A stretch of DNA of 18,450 nucleotides from Actinomycetota bacterium (GCA_016783995.1 JADHVN010000014.1:1-18450), one strand, 5' to 3'. Shown: positions 7,777 through 13,854, counted from the stretch's first letter. A program made the numbers and translations. Notes: a model not told the origin generated them from the sequence alone.

Positions 7777-8174
7777 GAGCAATGATATATCTTTCCTTAA
7801 ACTATAAAAAGAACTCTGTCCAGATTCATGAAATATCAGAAAAAGAAAAAATACCAGAGAAATTCTTAGAACAGATTTTGCTTGAGCTTAAAAAGGCCGG
7901 TTTACTTCAAAGTAGACGTGGCATTGGCGGAGGATATAGTTTAATTAAGCATCCAGGAGAAATTACTCTTGCTCAGGTTATTCGTATTATTGATGGCTCC
8001 CTTGCTCCGTTGAGCTGTGTAAGCAAATTGGCACATATAAGTTGTCCTGAAGAAAAAAACTGCGGGCTTTATAGTGTATTGTTAGATGTACGTAACGCTA
8101 TCGCCAAAATTTTAGAAGGAGTTACCTTTGCCGACGTTTGCAAAAGAACAAAAGGTATGCTTAAGAAAAAGTAA
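7743..8174 (+). CDS. Rrf2-family transcriptional regulator with IscR-like cysteines, probable ATT start
   Basis: Predicted DNA-binding regulator of 143 residues. The in-frame ATG at 7782 would cut off the first helix of the winged helix. Upstream, the frame is open and from ATT at 7743 encodes RLSKKGEYALRAMIYL, the usual Rrf2 N-terminus. AGGTGG at 7731-7736 lies six bases before this ATT, while the ATG at 7782 has no close Shine-Dalgarno. I therefore take ATT as start, or as a mutated ATG. The wing SRRGIGGGYSL lies near residues 58-68. Three cysteines (92, 101, 107 in this numbering) resemble the [2Fe-2S] ligands of IscR, with wider spacing between the first two (8 residues rather than 5). 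It ends the hydrogenase operon and could sense Fe-S status, oxygen or redox state for it. The targets are not known. Confidence 0.85.
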   Translation: MRLSKKGEYALRAMIYLSLNYKKNSVQIHEISEKEKIPEKFLEQILLELKKAGLLQSRRGIGGGYSLIKHPGEITLAQVIRIIDGSLAPLSCVSKLAHISCPEEKNCGLYSVLLDVRNAIAKILEGVTFADVCKRTKGMLKKK

Positions 8175-8179
8175 AACCA

Positions 8180-8309
8180 ACACATGGGACATAATTTTTT
8201 CATATAAAATAGAGTCAATATTATAAACGGGTGTGGCTCCACAACAATTCCAGTCATCAATTTCACTAAATTCTATTTCTAAGAGATTAAGAAGCTTTTT
8301 ACAGAAACA
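8180..8309 (-). pseudogene. Fragment of a heterodisulfide reductase subunit B (HdrB/CCG-domain) gene
   Basis: On the minus strand, one frame from 8309 leftward reads CKKLLNLLEIEFSEIDDW, then NCCGATPVYNID (WNCC codons at 8252-8241), then a less recognisable stretch. The pattern 'L-x-I-E ... D-W-N-C-C-G-A-T' is the signature near the N-terminus of HdrB-type proteins, whose CCG domain binds a non-cubane cluster. Only about 40 codons survive. There is a stop just upstream of the frame, no start codon and no second half. It is therefore a decayed fragment, not a gene. It lies between the two hydrogenase operons, in the same direction as the second. The assignment is from motif memory alone but the WNCCGAT string is distinctive. 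Confidence 0.65.
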
Positions 8310-8340
8310 TTAAAACTTCTGCCAACCTTGCCAACAATTT

Positions 8341-8601
8341 TTAAGAACTTTTAAGTTCTTTTAGAGAATCAAATATTTTTTTAATTGTGTTAAAACTATC
8401 TTCTATATTGGAGTTTAAGATGAATAAATTTGTTAACTCTTTCCTTATGTCCAAGGTTATGTTTACAGCTTCTTCTTGACTTGTTTTAGATTTGACCTCA
8501 TCCATTAGGCTTTCCAGTTCCGTCGCTAAATTCTTAATATTATCCGACCTTGAAATTATGGTTTTACAAACTTTCTTTACATCATTAATTTCTTTAAACA
8601 T
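8341..8601 (-). CDS. Small helical (coiled-coil-like) protein of unknown function
   Basis: An 86-residue protein I do not recognise. It is almost wholly predicted helix, with heptad-like spacing of Leu and Ile, many Lys, Asp, Glu and Ser, one Cys (Cys12), no membrane segment and no enzymatic motif. It is supported as a real gene by a strong Shine-Dalgarno (AAGGAGG, about 7 bases before ATG) and a good promoter at 8664-8693. It lies about 105 bases downstream of hydA copy 2 in the same direction, but has its own promoter overlapped by a perfect palindrome, so it may be regulated separately. The last codons and stop lie inside an AT-rich 8+8 inverted repeat at 8343-8360. It could be a small adaptor that contacts a kinase or hydrogenase, but nothing in the sequence proves this. 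Confidence 0.7.
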   Translation of the reverse strand: MFKEINDVKKVCKTIISRSDNIKNLATELESLMDEVKSKTSQEEAVNITLDIRKELTNLFILNSNIEDSFNTIKKIFDSLKELKSS

Positions 8602-8663
8602 CTCAATTCCTCCTTATAAAAAATACCAAAAAAATATCTGATCTATTTTTCTCCTCAGGATTA

Positions 8664-8693
8664 ATTATAACAATATGTTTCATTTGTTGTAAA
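8664..8693 (-). promoter_or_regulatory. Promoter of the small helical protein gene
   Basis: On the minus strand TTTACA (8693-8688) and TATAAT (8669-8664) are 18 bases apart, a near-consensus housekeeping promoter. The transcript would have a leader of about 55 bases carrying the AAGGAGG ribosome site. Confidence 0.6.
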
Positions 8694-8702
8694 TAGTTAC
8701 AA
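8687..8702. promoter_or_regulatory. Palindromic operator candidate TTGTAA-N4-TTACAA
   Basis: A perfect 6+6 inverted repeat with a 4-base spacer that covers the -35 box of the small-protein promoter, a position suited to repression. It also resembles the palindrome at 12954-12973 upstream of the second hydrogenase operon (TTTGTTG followed closely by a TA-ACAA half). The binding protein is not known. Confidence 0.45.
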
Positions 8703-8706
8703 AATT

Positions 8707-10008
8707 TTATTTATTTACCAATTTTACATTCAGAAAATGAGTTGAGCATGAGATACAAGGGTCATAAGCTCTTATCATCATCTCGCAAGCCAACTTAATT
8801 TCATCTTCGTTCTTATTAATTATAGTCGTAACTAATACATGCATATCTTTTTCCATATTTGCATAATTCATTCCTGTAGGAATTATCAAATTAGCCTTTT
8901 CAACTCTACCCATCTCATTATAAGTATAATCATGGATAAGCAGACCTCTTGGAGCCTCTACAACTCCAACACCTCTACCTGCCCTGGGTTTAATATCTAA
9001 CATTGCTTTATCTTCATCAAGACCTTCCTCTAGAATTTCATCAATTAATCTTATGCTATCATCAATATTGTGAACAATTTCCACAAATTGGGCAATATTA
9101 TTCATAAATGTGTTATAACAAGGAGCTCTAAGTCCTAGTTCTTCAGCATATTTTTTAGCATTATCAGTAAACCTCTCGTAATTATTATTAAATCTAGCAA
9201 GAGCACCAACCATAAATGCATCTCTGCTTGCCCAGCAATGCTTGGCAGTAGAATGCTGCACTATTTCTTCATTAATCTTATCCAGGTAGTCTTGATCATC
9301 TATTTCCCAACCGTCAGTTGATTTAATATTACCATCATAAAGGGCATAATCTACAGGATCACTTATAGAAATATATTCTGTCTCTCTCTCAAAATCAGGA
9401 AGTTTTAAAGTCTTAAATACTTCCTTAGACGCTTCCAGATCAGGATAACTTGCTTCCAACATCTCTCTCATCATTTCCATCTCTTCCATGGTCGGAAGCT
9501 TTGTAAATCCTCCAACTACAGTTCTAATAGGGTGAACTGCTCTTCCGCCAATAATTCTAACCATTTCATTAGCCATCATTTTAGCTCTTAGAGCAATGTT
9601 TACAACTTCAGGATGAGTTTCAACTAATGGTAACACACTTCCTACCCCAAAAAAGTCTGGTGCTGCTAAAAAATATACATGTAAAACATTACTCTGAATA
9701 CACTCGTGGTGCATTATAAGTTTTCTAAGCTTTATGGTCTGCTCGGATGGTATAATATTCAGCGCTTTTTCAGAAGCTTTCAGTGAAGCACATGTATGAG
9801 CTACCGAGCAAATACCACATATTCTTGAAGTTATATGTGATGGTTCATCATATTTTCTCCCAACAAGCATTGCTTCAAAGAATCTTGGTGATTCCGGTAT
9901 TCTAAATATCAACTTCTCAATCTTTTTACCCTTCACATCCAGGATCAAGTCCCCATGACCTTCTACTCTTGATAATGGTGATACTTCTATATTTAAATTA
10001 TTTACCAT
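8707..10008 (-). CDS. hydA: Group 3b-type [NiFe] hydrogenase large (alpha) subunit, copy 2
   Basis: Catalytic subunit of 433 residues, clearly homologous to the copy on the plus strand but well diverged. The nickel motifs are SRICGICSVAHT (Cys64, Cys67, His71) and DPCISCSTH (Cys418, Cys421, His424). All four metal-binding cysteines are present. Nine residues follow His424, a longer tail than in copy 1, which should be cut by a maturation protease. Its ATG overlaps the stop of the delta gene (TAATG), with GGAGG upstream. It is the last gene of the second hydBGDA set. Base composition is much more AT-rich than in copy 1, so the two sets probably have separate histories rather than coming from a recent local duplication. 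Confidence 0.93.
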   Translation of the reverse strand: MVNNLNIEVSPLSRVEGHGDLILDVKGKKIEKLIFRIPESPRFFEAMLVGRKYDEPSHITSRICGICSVAHTCASLKASEKALNIIPSEQTIKLRKLIMHHECIQSNVLHVYFLAAPDFFGVGSVLPLVETHPEVVNIALRAKMMANEMVRIIGGRAVHPIRTVVGGFTKLPTMEEMEMMREMLEASYPDLEASKEVFKTLKLPDFERETEYISISDPVDYALYDGNIKSTDGWEIDDQDYLDKINEEIVQHSTAKHCWASRDAFMVGALARFNNNYERFTDNAKKYAEELGLRAPCYNTFMNNIAQFVEIVHNIDDSIRLIDEILEEGLDEDKAMLDIKPRAGRGVGVVEAPRGLLIHDYTYNEMGRVEKANLIIPTGMNYANMEKDMHVLVTTIINKNEDEIKLACEMMIRAYDPCISCSTHFLNVKLVNK

Positions 10009-10781
10009 TATAATAAGCCTCCAAAACTATTTGTTTTTTGCCCTATAGTTTTCCCCTTGCAGGCATTATATAGGTTAAATTCTTCCATGATATCCTCTAC
10101 AGTTAGTCCATATTCTGAAAGTAAATCTTTTTGGGCATTTACATTTGGATCATCAATTATACCTCTACAAGCCTCACAACCTATAGCACTATTGGGGCAT
10201 CTGGAATTACAACCTGCTCTTGATATAGGACCCAGGCATGTTATTCCTAATTCATAAACACAGGTATTTCCATTTCTTTTACATTCTATGCAAACAGGAT
10301 AATTGGGTATTTCAGGTTTTTTCTCTATAATAAGTGATTTTATTATATCTACAATCTCAAATCTGTTAGGAGGACAACCTCTAGCGTAATAATCAACTTT
10401 TACATATGTATCAACCGGCTTTACTTCAATAGAATCTATCCAATCTTTTTTATCTCCATATACCAGCTCTTTTGCTTTTTCCAATCCATACAAGTTCTTC
10501 AAGCAGTTCAATCCACCAGTTGCTGCACATGCTCCAATTGCCACTATTATTTTTGCAATATCACCAATTTTCTTAATCTTTTCAACCCCGTGTTTGGTGG
10601 TTATAGAACCTTCTACAAGGGCAATTTCATAATTATCACTATGTTCCGTAATAGCCTCTGTAAAATGAACAATTTCAACAGCATTTACCAAATCCAATAA
10701 TTGGTCTTCGAGATTCAGTATTTCTAACTGGCATCCGCCACACCCGGTAAATCCAAAAACTCCTACTTTTGGCTTATTCAT
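10008..10781 (-). CDS. hydD: Group 3b-type [NiFe] hydrogenase small (delta) subunit, copy 2
   Basis: Small subunit of 257 residues. I start it at the ATG at 10781, which overlaps the stop of the gamma gene (TAATG) and has AGGAGG about eight bases upstream; the open frame itself extends 11 codons further, but without support. The N-terminus MNKPKVGVFGFTGCGGC has the normal proximal-cluster pair Cys14 and Cys17, completed by Cys85 (GACA) and Cys136 (GCPP). Eight further cysteines (164, 167, 174, 182, 191, 195, 202, 205) should bind two more [4Fe-4S] clusters. There is no export signal. It should relay electrons between the alpha active site and the beta/gamma diaphorase part. Compare copy 1, where Glu replaces the second proximal cysteine. 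Confidence 0.92.
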   Translation of the reverse strand: MNKPKVGVFGFTGCGGCQLEILNLEDQLLDLVNAVEIVHFTEAITEHSDNYEIALVEGSITTKHGVEKIKKIGDIAKIIVAIGACAATGGLNCLKNLYGLEKAKELVYGDKKDWIDSIEVKPVDTYVKVDYYARGCPPNRFEIVDIIKSLIIEKKPEIPNYPVCIECKRNGNTCVYELGITCLGPISRAGCNSRCPNSAIGCEACRGIIDDPNVNAQKDLLSEYGLTVEDIMEEFNLYNACKGKTIGQKTNSFGGLL

Positions 10782-11638
10782 TATATAGCCTCCTTTAGAT
10801 TTCTTATTTCCCACAAACTAAAAACAGGGCCATCAACACATACCAGTTTATTGCCTACATGACAATGGTTGCACTTTCCAACTCCACATTCCATTCTTCT
10901 CTCTAAAGAGAGAAAAATATTTTCAGGCTTAAACTTCTTTTTCTCTAGTTCATAAACTACATACTTGTACATAACTGGAGGACCAACCATTGCAGCATAA
11001 GTATCATCCGGAGGAAAAATCACTCTTGGTATCAACTTCGTACAAGCCCCAATTTCTCCAGTCCATTTATCATCAGGATTATCTACTGAAAGACATAATG
11101 AAATATCACCACGATTGCTCCAATATTGAATTTCATTCTTGAATAAGATACTCCCAGGATTCACTGCACCATATATCACCATTATTTCTTTATAATCTTC
11201 CCTATAGTGTAAAATGTATCTTATCAGTGACATTAATGGCGCTAGCCCTAATCCACCAGCAATTAAGAGAACATTTTGATTTTTCATCTTTTCGTAAGGG
11301 AAATAGCCGTTTCCAAAAGGTCCTCTTATGCCAACTTTTCCCCCTTCTTCCATATCATGAAGAGCTCGTGAAACGCCTCCCACATCTCTTATACAAAGCT
11401 TAAAGAAATCCCTATTTTTTGGATTGGAGATAATTGAAAAAGGTGCTTCTCCCAGACCAAATACTGTTAATTCAACAAATTGTCCTGGTTTGAATTCAAA
11501 TTTATTTTTTATTTCCTCATCATCAAATACTATTTTAAATACTTTTTCTGTAGGACTTAGCCGCTCTATACGAGTGATCCTTGCTACATCAGGAACATAT
11601 ATGGTATTTTTACTTTCTGCTTTTACTTCAAGAACCAT
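10781..11638 (-). CDS. hydG: Group 3b-type hydrogenase gamma subunit, FAD/NAD(P)-binding oxidoreductase, copy 2
   Basis: A 285-residue flavin subunit. The FAD part has KPGQFVEL (from residue 50) and FSIISNP; the nucleotide part has AGGLGLAPL (about 127-135) and VGPPVMYKY near 218; the C-terminal [2Fe-2S] site uses Cys251, Cys256, Cys259 and Cys267 (CGVGKCNHC). This is the full domain set of the sulfhydrogenase gamma subunit, which links the hydrogenase to NAD(P)H. The start codon follows directly on the stop of hydB (TAAATG), with GAGGTGAG as ribosome site inside the end of hydB, so the two are translationally coupled. The symbol follows Pyrococcus sulfhydrogenase usage. Confidence 0.91.
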   Translation of the reverse strand: MVLEVKAESKNTIYVPDVARITRIERLSPTEKVFKIVFDDEEIKNKFEFKPGQFVELTVFGLGEAPFSIISNPKNRDFFKLCIRDVGGVSRALHDMEEGGKVGIRGPFGNGYFPYEKMKNQNVLLIAGGLGLAPLMSLIRYILHYREDYKEIMVIYGAVNPGSILFKNEIQYWSNRGDISLCLSVDNPDDKWTGEIGACTKLIPRVIFPPDDTYAAMVGPPVMYKYVVYELEKKKFKPENIFLSLERRMECGVGKCNHCHVGNKLVCVDGPVFSLWEIRNLKEAI

Positions 11639-12670
11639 TTATACACTCACCTCTTTCTTAATTGAATTAATATCTTCTACAATATTAATTTTAGCCAAGC
11701 ACGCCTCAATACATCTGCCGCATCCAACACAGGCATACTTCCCATATTTATCAACAAATGTCTTTAATTTGCATCTGTATCTCTGCTTTAATCTATTTTC
11801 TTTTGTAGGTCTAAAATTATGTCCACCTGCAACCAATCCATACTCTGGTATCATACAGGAATCCCATTCTCTCATTTTATTTCCTACTTTTAAATTAAGC
11901 TGCATATCATCTTTTACATTAAAGCAAAAACATGTTGGACATACCAGATTACATGATCCGCAGCTATAACAATTTTTAGAAACTTCTTCCCAAAATTTTT
12001 CATCGTTGTAGATAAATTCAAAATCATCATAAAAATTATCAATATTTACTTTTAATTTAAATTTACTCCTGTAATCATCCATAAACTTATTATAATCTCT
12101 AAAGTCACCATCTGTTGCATCCTTAATTTTTGCAATTTTTCCAATAATTTCATTTCCTTTAAAAGTTGCAATTCTTACAAAATATCTGTCTTCTAGTTCC
12201 GTTAAAAAAATATCAAATCCATCTTTTGCATATTCCGCTCCCATGCTAAGTGCAAAGCATGTTTCAGAAGGTTCCCTATCTTTTCCAATTACTATTAATT
12301 TTCTTCTTTTTGTAAAATAATTCTCATCAATAAATTCAGTTGAGAAAATCCAATCCATAAAATTCATTCCGTTAATATCACAAGCATCAACTCCAAATAA
12401 AATCTTCTCACTACTTTCAACCAACGGTCTAACCTTTATAACATCCCCTACTTCATATTCCACTAACTCTTCGGTCGGAGGGAAAAGTAATTTTTTTGCA
12501 GGTGCAATTGTGGTTTTCTTATAATCAGTATCCAGCTCTTTTAAATCTTTAATGTGAACAAAATCATGGAATACTTTATCTTTTTTCTTAGGTCCAATAA
12601 ACTCGTATTCGGAAATTAACTTTTCTATAAAATCTATATAATCCTCTTTCTTCAGGATCTTATAAAGCAT
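11639..12670 (-). CDS. hydB: Group 3b-type [NiFe] hydrogenase (sulfhydrogenase) beta subunit, copy 2
   Basis: Iron-sulfur subunit of 343 residues, first gene of the second set. The two ferredoxin motifs are Cys234/237/240/244 (CYSCGSCNLVCP) and Cys314/317/320/324 (CVGCGRCIEAC). In the second the proline that normally follows the fourth cysteine is Leu (CLAKIN), where copy 1 has CPANID. In the N-terminal part, only Cys138 remains of the three cysteines that copy 1 has at Cys131, Cys137 and Cys139; here the text is DREPSETCFALSMG. Cys97 (DACD) is kept. The family assignment is firm from length, order and the shared AGGHNFRP stretch. The ribosome site AAAGGAGA is strong. The upstream 460 bases hold a promoter candidate and a mobile-element remnant. 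Confidence 0.9.
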   Translation of the reverse strand: MLYKILKKEDYIDFIEKLISEYEFIGPKKKDKVFHDFVHIKDLKELDTDYKKTTIAPAKKLLFPPTEELVEYEVGDVIKVRPLVESSEKILFGVDACDINGMNFMDWIFSTEFIDENYFTKRRKLIVIGKDREPSETCFALSMGAEYAKDGFDIFLTELEDRYFVRIATFKGNEIIGKIAKIKDATDGDFRDYNKFMDDYRSKFKLKVNIDNFYDDFEFIYNDEKFWEEVSKNCYSCGSCNLVCPTCFCFNVKDDMQLNLKVGNKMREWDSCMIPEYGLVAGGHNFRPTKENRLKQRYRCKLKTFVDKYGKYACVGCGRCIEACLAKINIVEDINSIKKEVSV

Positions 12671-12701
12671 ACAATCTCCTTTCCTATAATATTTATTTTA
12701 A

Positions 12702-12719
12702 TTATTCTTAATCGAATAA
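12702..12719. repeat. Short inverted repeat in the hydB-2 leader
   Basis: TTATTC and GAATAA are separated by 6 bases, about 30 bases upstream of the hydB-2 start and downstream of the promoter candidate. It could be an operator for a roadblock repressor or a chance AT-rich palindrome. Confidence 0.25.
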
Positions 12720-12738
12720 CATAAAAAAGTTTTTAAAT

Positions 12739-12767
12739 AAGCTAACATTTATAGCTATCAATGTCAA
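12739..12767 (-). promoter_or_regulatory. Promoter candidate for the second hydBGDA operon
   Basis: On the minus strand a consensus TTGACA (12767-12762) is followed after 17 bases by TAGCTT (12744-12739), preceded by TG as in extended -10 promoters. The bases around the -35 (TTGACATTG) are the same as in the hypB promoter candidate. A leader of about 60 bases would reach the ATG. The -10 is weak. Confidence 0.4.
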
Positions 12768-12784
12768 TAACTTGAGTTGCCTCA

Positions 12785-12900
12785 GTGAACCTCCCCCGAC
12801 TGAAGTCGGGGGCTTCTTTTGCTACTCTCCAAAATCGAGACGCCCAGACTAGGTCTGGACAGCCTATCCATCACCAGACTAAAGTCTGGTGGTTTAACGG
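12785..12900 (-). mobile_element. IS200/IS605-type palindromic end remnant (no transposase)
   Basis: Three hairpins lie within about 110 bases: 12793-12812 (CCCCCGAC, TGAA loop, GTCGGGGG), 12844-12858 (CCAGAC, TAG, GTCTGG) and 12872-12891 (CACCAGACT, AA, AGTCTGGTG). Read on the minus strand, the first is in the context GAAGCCCCCGAC ... GTCGGGGGAGGTTCAC, which is the form of the right end of many TnpB-bearing IS605-family elements. The third may be the matching left-end hairpin, and 12785 the right boundary. No tnpA or tnpB frame exists, so this is either a miniature derivative or a deletion scar, lying in the leader region of the second hydrogenase operon. The G+C-rich hairpins stand out sharply from the AT-rich surroundings. 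Confidence 0.6.
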
Positions 12901-12930
12901 CAGACTAAAAATGTACTCCAAACAGGTAAC

Positions 12931-12963
12931 TTTGTAATAGTTTTGTAATAAGTTTGTTGCTAA
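12931..12963. repeat. Three tandem 11-base units (TTTGTAATAGT, TTTGTAATAAG, TTTGTTGCTAA)
   Basis: Two near-identical 11-base units and a third diverged one follow directly on each other, with a period close to one helical turn. The third runs into the palindrome at 12954-12973. Such phasing would put repeated protein contacts on one face of the DNA. Confidence 0.4.
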
Positions 12964-12973
12964 TTAGTAACAA
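12954..12973. promoter_or_regulatory. Palindromic operator candidate upstream of the second hydrogenase operon
   Basis: TTGTTGCTAA and TTAGTAACAA form a 20-base inverted repeat with one mismatch. On the minus strand TTGTTA (12973-12968), 17 bases, TATTAC (12950-12945) could be a promoter covered by it, reading through the mobile-element remnant toward hydB-2. It is not a standard Rex site (the spacing of the half sites is two bases too long). It resembles the palindrome at 8687-8702. Confidence 0.4.
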
Positions 12974-13130
12974 TAAACGCAATGTCTTCAGAGAAAATAG
13001 AATTGGCTGACAATATCTTTTAATTCACTAAAAATATGCAAGATTTAGAAGCTTTTCATTATAAAAAAATATATTGATACTTTAAAAATATCTAAAAAGG
13101 AATGATTCTGTTATTAAAAAATATAAGAGG

Positions 13131-13772
13131 TTAGCTTTTATTAATTATCCAGTTTATCCAATCTTCCAATCCTTCACAACTCTGACAGGATAACTTTATT
13201 ATTTTTACATTAGGATTTAGTTCCTTTACCTTTTTACTAAAGAAACTGCTGTTAAAATCACTTACTGCCAGCATATCAATTTTGTTTAATACCACTAAAT
13301 TACTTTTTATAAATATAGGAGGGTATTTTATAGGCTTATCATCACCTTCGTTAACGGATGAAATAACTACTTTAAAATCTTCACCAAGATCAAAACTAAC
13401 CGGACATATTAAATTCCCAACATTCTCTATAAAAATAATATCCAATTCCTCCAGTTTTAATTTCCCAATTGCTTTTGCAACCATTGAAGCATTTAAGTGA
13501 CAGGTTCCTCCTGTATTTATCTGTACAACATCATTTATATATTTTTTAATCTTTTTAGAATCATGTGTAGATGATATGTCTCCTTCAATTACACCAATCT
13601 TTTTTCTTTTACCAATCTTTTCAATGGTTTTTATTATCAGAGATGTTTTTCCTGCACCAGGAGAAGAAAGCAAATTAAATACTAAAATATTATTTTTTTT
13701 AAAGATTTTTCTATTCTTATCCGCCTCATCTTTATTGTATTGTAAAACATTTTCAACAATATCTATCTTCAT
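13131..13772 (-). CDS. hypB: Hydrogenase nickel incorporation GTPase HypB
   Basis: A 213-residue SIMIBI-class GTPase that works with HypA to insert nickel into the [NiFe] large subunit. The P-loop is LSSPGAGKT (35-43), the base-specificity motif NKID (163-166). The intersubunit metal site is Cys91-His92 in GGTCHLNA, with Cys123 in NVGNLICP. The N-terminal histidine-rich or CxxCGC nickel-storage segments found in some HypB proteins are absent, as in many archaeal and clostridial forms. It precedes the second hydBGDA operon in the same direction but is separated by 460 bases with promoter-like sites, so it may or may not be cotranscribed. hypA is not in the window. The ribosome site GAAAGG precedes the ATG. 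Confidence 0.93.
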   Translation of the reverse strand: MKIDIVENVLQYNKDEADKNRKIFKKNNILVFNLLSSPGAGKTSLIIKTIEKIGKRKKIGVIEGDISSTHDSKKIKKYINDVVQINTGGTCHLNASMVAKAIGKLKLEELDIIFIENVGNLICPVSFDLGEDFKVVISSVNEGDDKPIKYPPIFIKSNLVVLNKIDMLAVSDFNSSFFSKKVKELNPNVKIIKLSCQSCEGLEDWINWIINKS

Positions 13773-13824
13773 TTAACAACCTTTCATCAAGTAACATTTA
13801 CATTATTTTAAACCAAGTTGTATT

Positions 13825-13854
13825 ATACTACTTTAATATATTATCCAATGTCAA
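13825..13854 (-). promoter_or_regulatory. Promoter candidate for hypB
   Basis: TTGACA (13854-13849), an 18-base spacer and TAGTAT (13830-13825) on the minus strand, with the same TTGACATTG context as the hydB-2 promoter candidate. The leader would be about 45 bases. Confidence 0.45.

Noticed and set aside
8343..8360. Perfect inverted repeat AAGAACTT-TT-AAGTTCTT as a terminator of the small gene or the Rrf2 gene
   Set aside because: It is entirely A/T rich apart from two pairs, contains the small gene's stop codon and has only short T runs on either side. Termination is possible but not supported.
10782..10814. Longer N-terminus for delta copy 2 beginning at 10814
   Set aside because: It would overlap hydG by 11 codons without a Shine-Dalgarno, while the ATG at 10781 has AGGAGG and matches the N-terminus of copy 1.
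12785..12900. CRISPR array or tRNA-like structure in the three-hairpin region
   Set aside because: The hairpins differ in stem and loop, the spacing is irregular and there is no repeated unit or cloverleaf; an IS605-type end fits better.
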